DNA of 52,617 nucleotides from an uncultured Clostridium sp. GTDB taxonomy: Bacteria; Bacillota; Clostridia; TANB77; CAG-508. The stretch is from NCBI GenBank assembly GCA_947646915.1, contig CANSII010000010.1, positions 1 to 52,617 of the forward strand, given 5' to 3'. The translations under genes and the position numbers were made by a program. The notes under the pieces were generated by a model. That model did not search any database, was not told where the DNA came from, and worked only from the letters and a program-made list of their open reading frames with translations. This document shows positions 19,015 through 28,555 of the stretch, piece by piece. Positions within the stretch are counted from its first letter, which is position 1. Each line of letters starts with the position of its first letter.

Positions 19015-20070
19015 TTACTTATATTCTTCGTCTTTCCTATCAAATTGCGACAAAAATCTAACATCATTAGCATACAAATATCTCATATCAGTAATACCAT
19101 ATCTAAACATAGCTAATCTATCAATACCAGTACCAAAAGCAAAACCACCAAATTGTTCAGGATCATAACCATTAATTTTTAAAACATTTGGATGTACTAT
19201 CCCAGACCCTAACACTTCTATCCAACCAGTTTGCTTACATAAATTACAACCTTTTCCACCACACTTAAAACATGTAACATCAACTTCATAAGATGGCTCT
19301 GTAAATGGGAAAAAGCTTGGTCTAAATCTTAAATCTAAATTTGCTCCTATAATTTTTCTAACAAAAACTTCTAGTGTTCCCTTTAAATCTGCTAATGAAA
19401 CATTTCTTTCTTTTTTATCTATTACTAATCCTTCAATTTGATTAAATTGATGTGAGTGTGTTGCATCATCTTCTCTTCTATATGTTTTTCCTGTTGTTAT
19501 CATTCTAATTGGTGTTTTCTCTGTATTTGCAATCATTGTTCTTGCTTGTACAGATGATGTTTGTGTTCTTAATAAATATTCCCCTGTAATGTAAAAACTA
19601 TCTTGCATATCTCTTGCTGGATGTCCTTTTGGAAGATTCAATCTTTCAAAGCAATATTCATCTGTTTCTAATTCTGGTCCTGTTACTACATCATATCCCA
19701 TAGATACAAATAAATCTTCTATATCTTCAATTATTCTATTTACTGGGTGTATACTTCCTCTTTTTATTTTTGTACTTGGTAGTGTTATATCTATTGTTTC
19801 TTGCTTTAATTTTTCATTTAATTCCTCTAGTTTGAATTTTTCTTCTTTTTCTTGTATTAATTTTTCTAGTTCATCTCTAACTTCATTAACTAAACTTCCA
19901 ATTAATGGTCTTTCTTCTGGTGTTAGTCCTCCCATTCCTCTTAATATTGCTGTTAATTCACCCTTTTTTCCTAAGTATTTTATTCTTATATCATTTAATG
20001 TTTTTAAATCTTCTGTTTGTTCAATTTCTTCTTTTGAAGTTTCTTTGATTTTCGCAACCTGCTTTTTCAT
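19015..20070 (-). CDS. pheS: phenylalanine-tRNA ligase alpha subunit
   Basis: The catalytic subunit, 351 residues. It has an N-terminal coiled coil (about 1-90) that binds tRNA. Class II synthetase motifs follow: motif 2 in ATHSHQFNQIEGL (about 210), the Phe pocket in FFPFTEPSYEVDV (about 255), a Cys cluster (CFKCGGKGCNLC), and motif 3 GFGTGIDRLAMF (about 318). The ATG has GAAGGGAGA in front. It is expressed from a T-box leader at 20135-20500 and followed by pheT. Confidence 0.97.
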   Translation of the reverse strand: MKKQVAKIKETSKEEIEQTEDLKTLNDIRIKYLGKKGELTAILRGMGGLTPEERPLIGSLVNEVRDELEKLIQEKEEKFKLEELNEKLKQETIDITLPSTKIKRGSIHPVNRIIEDIEDLFVSMGYDVVTGPELETDEYCFERLNLPKGHPARDMQDSFYITGEYLLRTQTSSVQARTMIANTEKTPIRMITTGKTYRREDDATHSHQFNQIEGLVIDKKERNVSLADLKGTLEVFVRKIIGANLDLRFRPSFFPFTEPSYEVDVTCFKCGGKGCNLCKQTGWIEVLGSGIVHPNVLKINGYDPEQFGGFAFGTGIDRLAMFRYGITDMRYLYANDVRFLSQFDRKDEEYK

Positions 20071-20134
20071 TTTTTAATCTCTCCCTTCTAATTATTTCAA
20101 TTTTATAAGTATATATTATTTTTCAAGCAACTAC

Positions 20135-20500
20135 AAAAAAGCCATTTCGCACTATATATAGGACGAAATGGCTTCCGTGGTACCACCTAATTTTATTAAT
20201 TTTCAATATAATAGAAATATTATATTACATTTTCTATTACTATTGTTATTAACCTTATTATAGTTTTAACGTTACAACCGCTTTTTTCTACTTAAGTTAG
20301 TTTTTAAAGCCTTGCTTATTATAACTGACTTATGCAACTGAACCAATGTGAAGAGTTGCATTCCTTTCAAAAAAAGTCCTAAAAAGTGAAATTTCTATAT
20401 ATTTTTACTAAAATATCTTTCAGCCTTGGATATTTTTCTCTGTAAATAATTTTTAATATATATACTTTGCTTTTTAATTGGATTTTTTATATGTCTATAT
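20135..20500 (-). promoter_or_regulatory. T-box riboswitch leader of pheST
   Basis: The minus strand holds the T-box motif AGGTGGTACCACGG (20188-20175), then a terminator stem (GCCATTTCG pairing with CGAAATGGC, 20141-20172) with a T run. Upstream are stem I sequences (AAGGAATGCAA and others) to about 20500. Uncharged tRNA-Phe would favour the antiterminator and switch on pheST. I did not fix the specifier codon. The boundary upstream is approximate. Confidence 0.92.
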
Positions 20501-20545
20501 ATTACCATATATTTTTTGGTTTTACAATAATTTTTGAAAAAAGTT

Positions 20546-21319
20546 TTATTTTCTTAATACAATTTTGCTTATATCTATTGAACATGAGCCTCTATTTTGT
20601 GCAGTATTCTGAGATTTTGCTGGATTATAATTAAGTATACTAATATACTTTTTTCCATTTATATTCGAAATGTTTAGTTCTGTATGTGTGGCTTCTTCTG
20701 TAATTCCTTCAAACATATTAGATACATCAGAATAATAATAGTTATTAGCAACATCTCCAACTACATTTTGATATTTAGCATAACCTGTATATTTTACATT
20801 ACCTATTTCTATTTCTAGGTTATTATAATTAGTTAGATCTTCATAACAATTTAATCCAATTCCACAAGCAACTTGTGCACTATTATCTATCATATTTAAG
20901 TTAATATTATTTGCATTTTTTGTACAAGTTCCACCTGACATTACCAAATTATTATTATACTGTACAGCTCCACTTTTAAAATTTGTAAATTCCATCCCAT
21001 ACCAATACAATGCCTTTCCATCATTGTTTTCTTCGCATGGATACATTTTTATATTATTTAATTCTTCTATCTCAATTTCTTTTTCATATATAACTTCACC
21101 CTTTAATATACATTGTGCTTTTACCTTTTGTTTTTCATTTTTTGTTCTTACTTCTATTTTTCCTTCTTGACTTGTTCCACTTTGTGTTATTTTTCCTATT
21201 TCTTTTTCACCAATTTTTATAGTTGTAATACTATTTTTAGGTGCATTTATTTCAATTTTGCTTGTGTGAACTTCTCCTAAATAATCAATTATAGATATTT
21301 CTGTATTACCTACTTTCAC
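20546..21319 (-). CDS. surface-type hypothetical protein, possibly N-terminally truncated
   Basis: The 257-residue frame starts at GTG 21319, but the open frame runs further upstream (a stretch reading EEFKRLEKNGYIVEDEK) with no ATG or ribosome site. It therefore looks like the C-terminal part of a longer surface or prepilin-like protein that lost its start. The content is beta-rich with a Ser/Asn-rich C-terminal half; no family is recognised. It follows yihY in the same direction and precedes the pheS T-box. Confidence 0.5.
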   Translation of the reverse strand: MKVGNTEISIIDYLGEVHTSKIEINAPKNSITTIKIGEKEIGKITQSGTSQEGKIEVRTKNEKQKVKAQCILKGEVIYEKEIEIEELNNIKMYPCEENNDGKALYWYGMEFTNFKSGAVQYNNNLVMSGGTCTKNANNINLNMIDNSAQVACGIGLNCYEDLTNYNNLEIEIGNVKYTGYAKYQNVVGDVANNYYYSDVSNMFEGITEEATHTELNISNINGKKYISILNYNPAKSQNTAQNRGSCSIDISKIVLRK

Positions 21320-21478
21320 TTTTTCGTCTTCAACTATATATCCATTTTTTTCTAATCTTTTAAACTCCTCTATCTCAATTATTTATTTTTTGTATCAAAT
21401 CATAATAAAATATTACACCAATACCATAATTATTTCAATATTCTTATTTATTTTTTTAATTAGCATAATTAATAGTTC

Positions 21479-22336
21479 TTATTTTTTAATAAAATCACCA
21501 ATTTCTTCCACTTTATTTGACATCGCCTTATTAATTTCTGCTCCAAGAAAAACAATATAAAAACAAGCATAAATCCACATCATAATAAGCATCAACGTGG
21601 TCAAACTACCATATGTTAAAGAAAAACCTCTAAAAATATCTAAATATTTAGAGAAAACAAATGATACTACATTAAGTGCAATTGCACCAAAAATGGCTCC
21701 AAGTACTTCTTTTTTTAAAGTAGTTTTATGTTTTGGAATAAACCTATATAATACCAAAAATATTATAAAAGTGCCAAATAAAAACATTATTTCTGTTAAA
21801 ATGCTAGAAAAAGAAGAAATACTTTTAAAAACATCAAAGTGTTCTTTCATTATAGAAATTAAACTACTTCCAAAGACTAATAAAACCAATCCAATAACTA
21901 TTAAAAATAAGAATACTACAGTTTGTATTATAGATATTATTCGTAAATAAATTATTGATTTATTTTCTTTACTATCTACGTTATATACAGAATGTAGCCC
22001 TTTTGTTAATGCAAATAAACTATTTCCTGCAGGCCACAATGTAAATATAATTGATATTGATATTGTTCCTATTGATTTTGAATATACTTCTTTTATAATT
22101 CCAAGTACCATTTCATTCATACTTGATGGTATAATTTTAGATATAACATCAAACAACGTTTGTTGTTCAATATTTGTATATTGAATTAAAGTTATTAATA
22201 AAATTACAAATGGTATAAAAGATAATATTGTGTAATATGAACATTGTGCAGAATATTCGCCAATATGATCTTTTTCCATATTTTGTATTATACTTTCTAT
22301 AATTTTAAACTTTTCTTTAAAATCAAACCTTTTCAT
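21479..22336 (-). CDS. YihY/RbnBN family membrane protein
   Basis: A 285-residue integral membrane protein with about six TM helices and the family signature in ALTKGLHSVYN (about 110-120) plus YGSLTTLMLIMMWIY (about 240-255). The family was once called RNase BN, but that activity belongs elsewhere; the role is unknown, with transport suggested. The ATG has AAGGGAAGA close in front. Its promoter is not evident in the 17 bp between the start codon and the repeat array. The left end of the repeat could supply TTGAAA, 16 bp, TATAAT. Confidence 0.88.
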   Translation of the reverse strand: MKRFDFKEKFKIIESIIQNMEKDHIGEYSAQCSYYTILSFIPFVILLITLIQYTNIEQQTLFDVISKIIPSSMNEMVLGIIKEVYSKSIGTISISIIFTLWPAGNSLFALTKGLHSVYNVDSKENKSIIYLRIISIIQTVVFLFLIVIGLVLLVFGSSLISIMKEHFDVFKSISSFSSILTEIMFLFGTFIIFLVLYRFIPKHKTTLKKEVLGAIFGAIALNVVSFVFSKYLDIFRGFSLTYGSLTTLMLIMMWIYACFYIVFLGAEINKAMSNKVEEIGDFIKK

Positions 22337-22353
22337 TATTTATATCTTCCCTT

Positions 22354-23008
22354 ATTTTTAGTTTCAGTTTTTATTATAGAAAAAAAGATATATATTTCAA
22401 AGTGAGTTCGACGATGAGTCATTATTCACTTTAATCAATTATAATGTGTATCTAGTACTTGAATATTCAGTATCTTAAACGCCTTGGAGAACGGAACTTT
22501 TAAATATATATCTTTTTTTCTATAATTTATACTATGCACCAAATTAAGTTCAATCATGAGTCATTATTCACTTTAATCAATTATAATGTGTATCTAGTAC
22601 TTGAATATTCAGTATCTTAAACGCCTTGGAGAACGGAACTTTTAAATATATATCTTTTTTTCTATAATTTATACTATGCACCAAATTAAGTTCAATCATG
22701 AGTCATTATTCACTTTAATCAATTATAATGTGTATCTAGTACTTGAATATTCAGTATCTTAAACGCCTTGGAGAACGGAACTTTTAAATATATATCTTTT
22801 TTTCTATAATTTATACTATGCACCAAATTAAGTTCAATCATGAGTCATTATTCACTTTAATCAATTATAATGTGTATCTAGTACTTGAATATTCAGTATC
22901 TTAAACGCCTTGGAGAACGGAACTTTTAAATATATATCTTTTTTTCTATAATTTATACTATGCACCAAAGTAAGTTCAATCATGAATTGTTATTCACTTT
23001 AAACTGTT
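22354..23008 (+). repeat. MITE-like repeat, copy F, with four tandem 142-bp units
   Basis: A degenerate left end (TTTTAGTTTCAG) and left arm lead into the core. Then the core plus right arm is repeated head to tail. The motif ATGAGTC recurs at 22414, 22556, 22698 and 22840, a period of exactly 142 bp, and the copies look identical by eye. A fifth, diverged partial unit runs from about 22984 to the recG stop codon, which it overlaps. It fills the recG-yihY gap. Confidence 0.95.
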
Positions 23009-25064
23009 ATATCTCAATTCTATCTGAAAATTTATCTTTCACCAAATCTTTAAGCAAGCAATTATTCTGACTTTCCAACTTATTATCTGCTTCAATAATC
23101 TTTACAGCAACAGCTTGAGCCAATTTTAAAATTGGCATATCTGTAAATAAATTAGCAATTTTAAAATTTGGTATTCCATGTTGAGCTGTACCAAAAAAAT
23201 CTCCTGAACCTCTTAACTCTAAATCTTTTTGTGAAATTACAAAACCATCATTTGTTTCACACATTATTTTCATTCTCTCTTTTGTATTCTTCCCTTTTCC
23301 ATTATATTTTAATACACAATAAGATTTATATTCTCCTCTTCCTACTCTTCCTCTTAATTGATGTAACTGAGCTAATCCAAATCTTTGTGAATCTTCAATT
23401 ACCATTATATTAGCATTTGGAACATCTACTCCAACTTCTATAACTGTTGTTGATATTAATAAATCAATTTCTCCATTTTTAAAATTAAACATAATTTCAT
23501 CTTTTTCTTTTTGCTTCATTTTTCCATGAATATATTCTACTCTATAATTTGAAAAAATTTCTGTTTTACATTTTTCGTACAAACTTACAACTGCTTTTAA
23601 ATCACTTTCTTCATCTTCACTTTCTTCTACTAATGGACATACAATATATGCCTGTCTAGCATCATCTAACTGTTTCTTTATGAAATTATTTACTCTTTCT
23701 TCCATCTGATTAGTTACTGCAAATGTTTCTATTTCTTTCCTATTTGGTGGAAGTTCATCTATAATTGATATATCCAAATCTCCATATAATATTAATGCAA
23801 GTGTTCTTGGTATTGGTGTTGCTGACATTACTAATATATCAGGGTTTTGTCCCTTTTCTGCTATTTTTGCTCTTTGCTTAACTCCAAATCGATGCTGTTC
23901 ATCTGTTACAACTAGACCTAAATTTTTAAAGATGACATTCTCTTCTAGTATTGCATGTGTTCCAATTAATATGTCTATTTCTCCATCTTCTAGTTTTTTT
24001 AGCATTTCTTCTTTTTTCTTTTTTGTTATTCCTGAAATTAATAATTCACTTTTTATATTAAATTTATCTAAAATATTTTTAAAATTATTAAAATGCTGTG
24101 TTGCTAGTATTGCTGTTGGTGCAAGTATCGCTACTTGATATCCTGATTTTACTGCTTTATATGCTGATATTATTGCAACAATTGTTTTTCCTGATCCAAC
24201 ATCTCCTTGTAATAATCTATTCATTGATTTTTTTGATTCCATATTATCATCAATTTCTTGTAATACTTTTAGTTGGGCTTTTGTTAAATTAAATGGTAAT
24301 GTATTTATTACATCTGACATTTTTACATTTTTGTTAAATGTTATTCCATTTTTGTCATTTAGATTATTGTTTTTTAGTTGCAAAAGTGCTAATTGTGTTG
24401 ATAATAACTCCTCAAATACTAACCTTTTTCTTGCACTTTCAAACTTTCGAAATTCACTTGGAAAGTGTATATTTTTTGTTGCTTTATTTATATCATCTAA
24501 ATTATATTCTTTTAATATATATTCTGGTAATGTTTCTTTTAACCCCCCTTGCTCATGTAATTTATCTAATCCATTTTCTATTATTTTTCTTAATGTATTT
24601 TGTGTTAAACTAAATGTTAATGGATATATTGGTATTATTTTTCCGGTATTATTTGTTTGTGTTATTTCATCAAATACAGGTGAATTTATTTCTATTTTTC
24701 CATATTTGTAATTTATTTTTCCAAATATTCTATATGTTTTACCTATTTCAAATTTTGTTTTTAAATATGATTGATTAAACCATGTAATTGTAGCTGTTCC
24801 TGTTTCATCTCTAATAAGCAATTTTTGAATTGTTCTTCCTTTACTTATTCTTGTTTCGATTATTTTCGAAACTGCTGTTACTTCTAGAGCCGCTTCTTCT
24901 CCATTTATACATTCACATATATTTTTTGGTTTGCTTCTGTCTTCATATCCTCTTGGATAATATGTTATTAGATCTTTTAGTGTAAATATTCCTATTTTAT
25001 TTAATAGCTTTACCCTATTAGGGCCTACTCCTTTTATGTATTTTACATCTTCATTTAAATCCAT
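23007..25064 (-). CDS. recG: ATP-dependent DNA helicase RecG
   Basis: RecG remodels stalled forks and Holliday junctions. The 685-residue protein has the N-terminal wedge/OB domain (about 50-150), Walker A GDVGSGKT (about 290), the DEQH box (about 388), helicase motifs to the QLRGRVGRG box (about 590), and the C-terminal TRG region. I chose ATG 25064 (MDLNEDVKYIKGVGP), with AAGGA about 15 bp above, over a TTG at 25094. It overlaps or abuts the metallophosphoesterase gene upstream. Its stop codon lies on the edge of the tandem repeat array. Confidence 0.95.
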   Translation of the reverse strand: MDLNEDVKYIKGVGPNRVKLLNKIGIFTLKDLITYYPRGYEDRSKPKNICECINGEEAALEVTAVSKIIETRISKGRTIQKLLIRDETGTATITWFNQSYLKTKFEIGKTYRIFGKINYKYGKIEINSPVFDEITQTNNTGKIIPIYPLTFSLTQNTLRKIIENGLDKLHEQGGLKETLPEYILKEYNLDDINKATKNIHFPSEFRKFESARKRLVFEELLSTQLALLQLKNNNLNDKNGITFNKNVKMSDVINTLPFNLTKAQLKVLQEIDDNMESKKSMNRLLQGDVGSGKTIVAIISAYKAVKSGYQVAILAPTAILATQHFNNFKNILDKFNIKSELLISGITKKKKEEMLKKLEDGEIDILIGTHAILEENVIFKNLGLVVTDEQHRFGVKQRAKIAEKGQNPDILVMSATPIPRTLALILYGDLDISIIDELPPNRKEIETFAVTNQMEERVNNFIKKQLDDARQAYIVCPLVEESEDEESDLKAVVSLYEKCKTEIFSNYRVEYIHGKMKQKEKDEIMFNFKNGEIDLLISTTVIEVGVDVPNANIMVIEDSQRFGLAQLHQLRGRVGRGEYKSYCVLKYNGKGKNTKERMKIMCETNDGFVISQKDLELRGSGDFFGTAQHGIPNFKIANLFTDMPILKLAQAVAVKIIEADNKLESQNNCLLKDLVKDKFSDRIEI

Positions 25065-25083
25065 TATATCTTTTAATTCCTTT

Positions 25084-25782
25084 TTAATCTTCAATTTTAA
25101 GTAATTTAAAATTTAATCCATCACTACTTATTAATTTTAATTCTATTCCATCAACATTACCTTCTATAGCATCTTGTATTGAGTTTGAATGTAGATGTCC
25201 ATAAAAACATCTTTTTATATTATATTTTTTCATTATATTAATATAATCTGTGTTCAAATAATTTTTATTAACTGGAGGATAGTGCATGAATATAATAATT
25301 TCTTTATCTTCTCCATATTTCGTAATTCCATCTTTTATTGATAATTCTAGCCTATCTACTTCTCTTTTTGTAAGTCTTTTATCTTCTTGGTCTTCTGATA
25401 GTCCCCACCCTCTTGTTCCTGCAATTATTTTATCTTCATATTCATAACTATTATTTATTAAAAAATCAATTTTCTTAAATTGTTTTTCTTTTATATATTT
25501 TCTCATACTTGTCAGTGTAGTCCACCAATAATCATGATTTCCTTTTAATAATATTTTTTTTCCTGGTAGATTGTTTATGAATTCAAAGTCTTTTTCTGTT
25601 TCTTCTAAGTACATTGCCCATGAAAAGTCACCTGGCAATATTACTATGTCATCTTCTTTTACTTTTGCTTGCCAGTCTTGTTGTATTTTTTCTTCGTATT
25701 TTTGCCAGTTTTCTCCAAATATGTCCATTGGTTTGTTTGTGCTGAATGATAAGTGTAAGTCTGCTATTGTGTATATTGCCAT
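25084..25782 (-). CDS. calcineurin-like metallophosphoesterase
   Basis: A 232-residue phosphoesterase with the dimetal motifs in order: DLHLS (residue 8), GDFSW (about 51), GNHDYWW (about 80), MHYPP (about 168) and GHLHS (about 196). The substrate is not evident. It lies between tsaD and recG in a run of minus-strand genes with tight spacing. The ATG has AAAGGAAAT in front. Confidence 0.88.
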   Translation of the reverse strand: MAIYTIADLHLSFSTNKPMDIFGENWQKYEEKIQQDWQAKVKEDDIVILPGDFSWAMYLEETEKDFEFINNLPGKKILLKGNHDYWWTTLTSMRKYIKEKQFKKIDFLINNSYEYEDKIIAGTRGWGLSEDQEDKRLTKREVDRLELSIKDGITKYGEDKEIIIFMHYPPVNKNYLNTDYINIMKKYNIKRCFYGHLHSNSIQDAIEGNVDGIELKLISSDGLNFKLLKIED

Positions 25783-25822
25783 TTATATTTCCTTTCTTTT
25801 AAATTTCACTTATATTTTATTG

Positions 25823-26816
25823 CTATAATTTTAAATTAGGAACTGCATTTAAATCTAGATTACTATTTTTTCCATTAATAAAGTTATAATATCCCGCAGA
25901 GGCAATCATTGCTGCATTATCGGTACATAATTTTAAATCTGGCATATAGATTTTAATTCCTTCTTTTTGTAAATCATAAAATTCTTTTCTAATAAAAACA
26001 TTTGCTGATACCCCTCCTGCTAATGCAATTTTATCAACTTCTATTTTTTCTAATGCTTTTTTTGTATTTTCCATTAAAGTTTCTGTTATAGTTTTTTCAA
26101 AACTAGCACATAAATCTGCCTTATCTATATCAGGAATTTTATGATTTAAATTTATAACTGCTGTTTTTATTCCACTAAAACTAAAATCTAAATTATCAAA
26201 ATGTGTTTTTGGTAATTCTATAGCATTTGGATTTCCCTCTTTTGCAAGCTTGTCTACTTTAGGTCCTCCTGGATATCCGAAGTCCTACAACTCTTGCAAC
26301 TTTGTCAAATGCTTCCCCTATTGCATCATCTCTTGTTTTTCCTAATACTTCAAATTCTGTATAGTCTTTTACATGTATTAGTTGAGTATTTCCTCCTGAC
26401 ATCATTACACATAGAAAAGGGGGTTCTAACTCTTTATATGTTATATAATTTGAGGCTATATGTCCTTGTATGTGGTTTACTCCAACTAATGGCTTATTTA
26501 TAGCAAAACTTAATGCTTTTGCATATGATAGCCCTACTAATAATGCCCCTACTAATCCTGGTCCATATGTTGGCGTTATACAATCTATATCTTCAAATTT
26601 AACTTTTGCTTCTTCTAAGGCTTTTTTTGTAACTCTTGAAATTGCTTCAATATGGTTTCTTGATGCTATTTCAGGTACTACTCCTCCATATTTCTCATGT
26701 ATTGGTATTTGTGTATCTACTATATTTGATAATATTTGTCTTCCATTTTTTACTATTGCTACTGATGTTTCATCACAACTTGATTCTATTCCTAATGTTA
26801 ATATATCTTTTTCCAT
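25823..26816 (-). CDS. tsaD: tRNA N6-threonylcarbamoyltransferase TsaD, +1 shift at CGG
   Basis: TsaD transfers the threonylcarbamoyl group to A37 of ANN-decoding tRNAs (t6A) and is normally essential. The zero frame breaks at residue 180 in VVGLR. Skipping the C of in-frame CGG (26279-26277) restores [18 protein letters not shown] and the rest of the family sequence to 25823, giving 330 residues, the usual size. The Fe-binding motif HNHIEAI-type (SRNHIEAI, about residue 57) and the second His in GVNHIQGH (about 112) are present, as are the ASKH fold motifs GIESSCDET and [13 protein letters not shown]. The start ATG 26816 is preferred over TTG 26828. tcdA, which modifies t6A further, lies close by. 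Confidence 0.92.
26276..26279 (-). other. putative +1 recoding site (CGGA read as Gly) in tsaD
   Basis: CTT CGG ATA TCC then stop in the zero frame. Skipping C gives CTT GGA TAT CCA GGA (L-G-Y-P-G), the invariant GYPGGP of TsaD. Confidence 0.8.
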
Positions 26817-26891
26817 TTTATTCCACAATATAAATTATTATATTATAATCTCCTCTCTATACAGTTTGTGTTATATGTAAAACTATTTTAA

Positions 26892-26944
26892 GCTGAATAA
26901 TATTAATAGGAAAACGAAATTTTTGAAAATTCATATTATTCAGC
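26892..26944. terminator. hairpin after the M50 protease gene
   Basis: GCTGAATAATAT (26892-26903) and ATATTATTCAGC (26933-26944) form a perfect 12-bp outer stem. The T run after it is weak, so termination is possible, not sure. Confidence 0.4.
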
Positions 26945-26961
26945 ATATATATTATTTTTAT

Positions 26962-27702
26962 TTATAATCCAAATATAAATGATCCTAAACTTAAAATCCA
27001 TTTACTTACATAGGTTATTGCTGGTGTAATAATTGTGCCTGCTATACCAGTTATCCAAATTAATACAAATATAATATAAAAAATTTGCTCATTATTTATA
27101 AAAAACTCTTTAGCCTTATATGGTAAAAATGGCATTATAATCTTTGATCCATCTAATGGTGGTAATGGTATTAAATTAAATACTCCTAATCCTATGTTTA
27201 TTGAAATAATACTAGATATTAATAACATTATAATATCACCAACATTTGATGTTAAAAATTTGAATCCTGCAAATTTATATATTGCACAATATATTAGTGT
27301 AAATATTATAGCAAGTATAAAATTCATTAAAGGTCCTGCCAACGAAACTATTGCTTCACCTTTTTCCATAGACAATTTTCTTGTATAGTTTCTAGGATTT
27401 ACCTCTACAGGTTTTCCCCATCCAAATCCAGCTACTAATAGCATTAGTGTTCCTATTGGGTCTAGATGGTGTAATGGGTTTAAACTAAGTCTACCTTGAA
27501 CTTTGGCAGTATCATCTCCTAATTTATAGGCAACATATCCATGTGCAAATTCGTGAAATGTTATTGCTATTAGCACTGCTGGTGCACTTAATAATATTCC
27601 AATTAATTGATTAGGATTTGATGCATATTGTAGTATTAAAAATCCTGCCATTACTGCAATTATTATATAAATTGTTCTTTTATCAAAATTAAATCCAAAC
27701 AT
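26962..27702 (-). CDS. site-2 protease family (M50) membrane metalloprotease
   Basis: A 246-residue integral membrane protein with zinc motif HEFAH (about residues 50-54) and the second ligand region NLIPLPPLDGSKI (about 180). It belongs to the short, PDZ-less M50 group common in Firmicutes, of uncertain substrate. It has four to six TM helices. It sits between tcdA and tsaD in the minus-strand run. The ATG has AAGGAGAAG. Confidence 0.9.
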   Translation of the reverse strand: MFGFNFDKRTIYIIIAVMAGFLILQYASNPNQLIGILLSAPAVLIAITFHEFAHGYVAYKLGDDTAKVQGRLSLNPLHHLDPIGTLMLLVAGFGWGKPVEVNPRNYTRKLSMEKGEAIVSLAGPLMNFILAIIFTLIYCAIYKFAGFKFLTSNVGDIIMLLISSIISINIGLGVFNLIPLPPLDGSKIIMPFLPYKAKEFFINNEQIFYIIFVLIWITGIAGTIITPAITYVSKWILSLGSFIFGL

Positions 27703-27785
27703 TTTCTTCTCCTTTTTTATAGTTGCATTTTAAATTTTCTTTACTGACATTCTATCATAGGTTAAAAATTTTTACAATAAAAAAA

Positions 27786-28475
27786 CTATACAATAATATC
27801 CTTTATAACTTCACTTGCTATTATCAAACCCGCAACAGAAGGTACAAAAGATATACTTGCAGGTACATTTTTTTGTTCTTCATCAGCTATTTTAATAGGA
27901 TTTTCTTTAGAAAAAACAACTTTAAGATTTTTTATCCCTCTATTTTTCAACTCTTTCCTCATTACTTTAGCTAAAGGACAGACACTTGTTTTGAAAATAT
28001 CTGATACTTCAAACATAGTTGGATCTAATTTATTTCCTGTTCCCATACAAGAGATAATTGGAATATTAAATTTATTTGCTCTTACAATCAATTCTATTTT
28101 TGCTGTTACTGTATCTATTGCATCTACTACATAATCAACAGTGTTATCAAAAAAATCTTTACTATTTGGCATAAAAAATTCTTGATAAATTTCTACATTT
28201 GCATTTGGATTAATTTCTAAAATTCTTTTTTTTGCAATTTCTACCTTAGGCATACCAATTGTATCTCTAGTTGCAATTATTTGTCTATTCAAATTTGTTA
28301 AATCAACAATATCTTTATCAACTAATATAAAATTTGCAATACCCGCTCTTACAAGAGCTTCTACTACATAAGATCCAACTCCACCAATACCAAATATAGC
28401 TACTTTTGATTTTTGTAATTTTTCTATTGAATCTTTTCCTATTAATAATTCAGTTCTTGAAAATTGATTTTGCAT
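27786..28475 (-). CDS. tcdA: tRNA threonylcarbamoyladenosine dehydratase (ThiF/E1-like)
   Basis: An ATP-dependent enzyme that cyclises t6A37 to ct6A. It has a Rossmann fold with GIGGVGS (about residue 31), the adenylation motif DxxNxxRQ (DLTNLNRQ, about 60) and the downstream GTGNKLDPT (about 155). I placed the start at ATG 28475 (MQNQFSRTELL), with GAAGGGATT in front; a longer frame overlaps the mnmA stop. At 229 residues it is a normal size. It makes a t6A pair with tsaD three genes away. Confidence 0.88.
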   Translation of the reverse strand: MQNQFSRTELLIGKDSIEKLQKSKVAIFGIGGVGSYVVEALVRAGIANFILVDKDIVDLTNLNRQIIATRDTIGMPKVEIAKKRILEINPNANVEIYQEFFMPNSKDFFDNTVDYVVDAIDTVTAKIELIVRANKFNIPIISCMGTGNKLDPTMFEVSDIFKTSVCPLAKVMRKELKNRGIKNLKVVFSKENPIKIADEEQKNVPASISFVPSVAGLIIASEVIKDIIV

Positions 28476-28555
28476 AAATAATCCCTTCACATTTAAAAAA
28501 TCAAAATTTTTTAACATTTTACTGTTTTTCAAACCGTTTGGAAAAGAATTAAATT

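Noticed and set aside
22354-23008. CRISPR array
   Set aside because: The units are 142 bp and uniform with no unique spacers; they are tandem parts of the MITE-like element.
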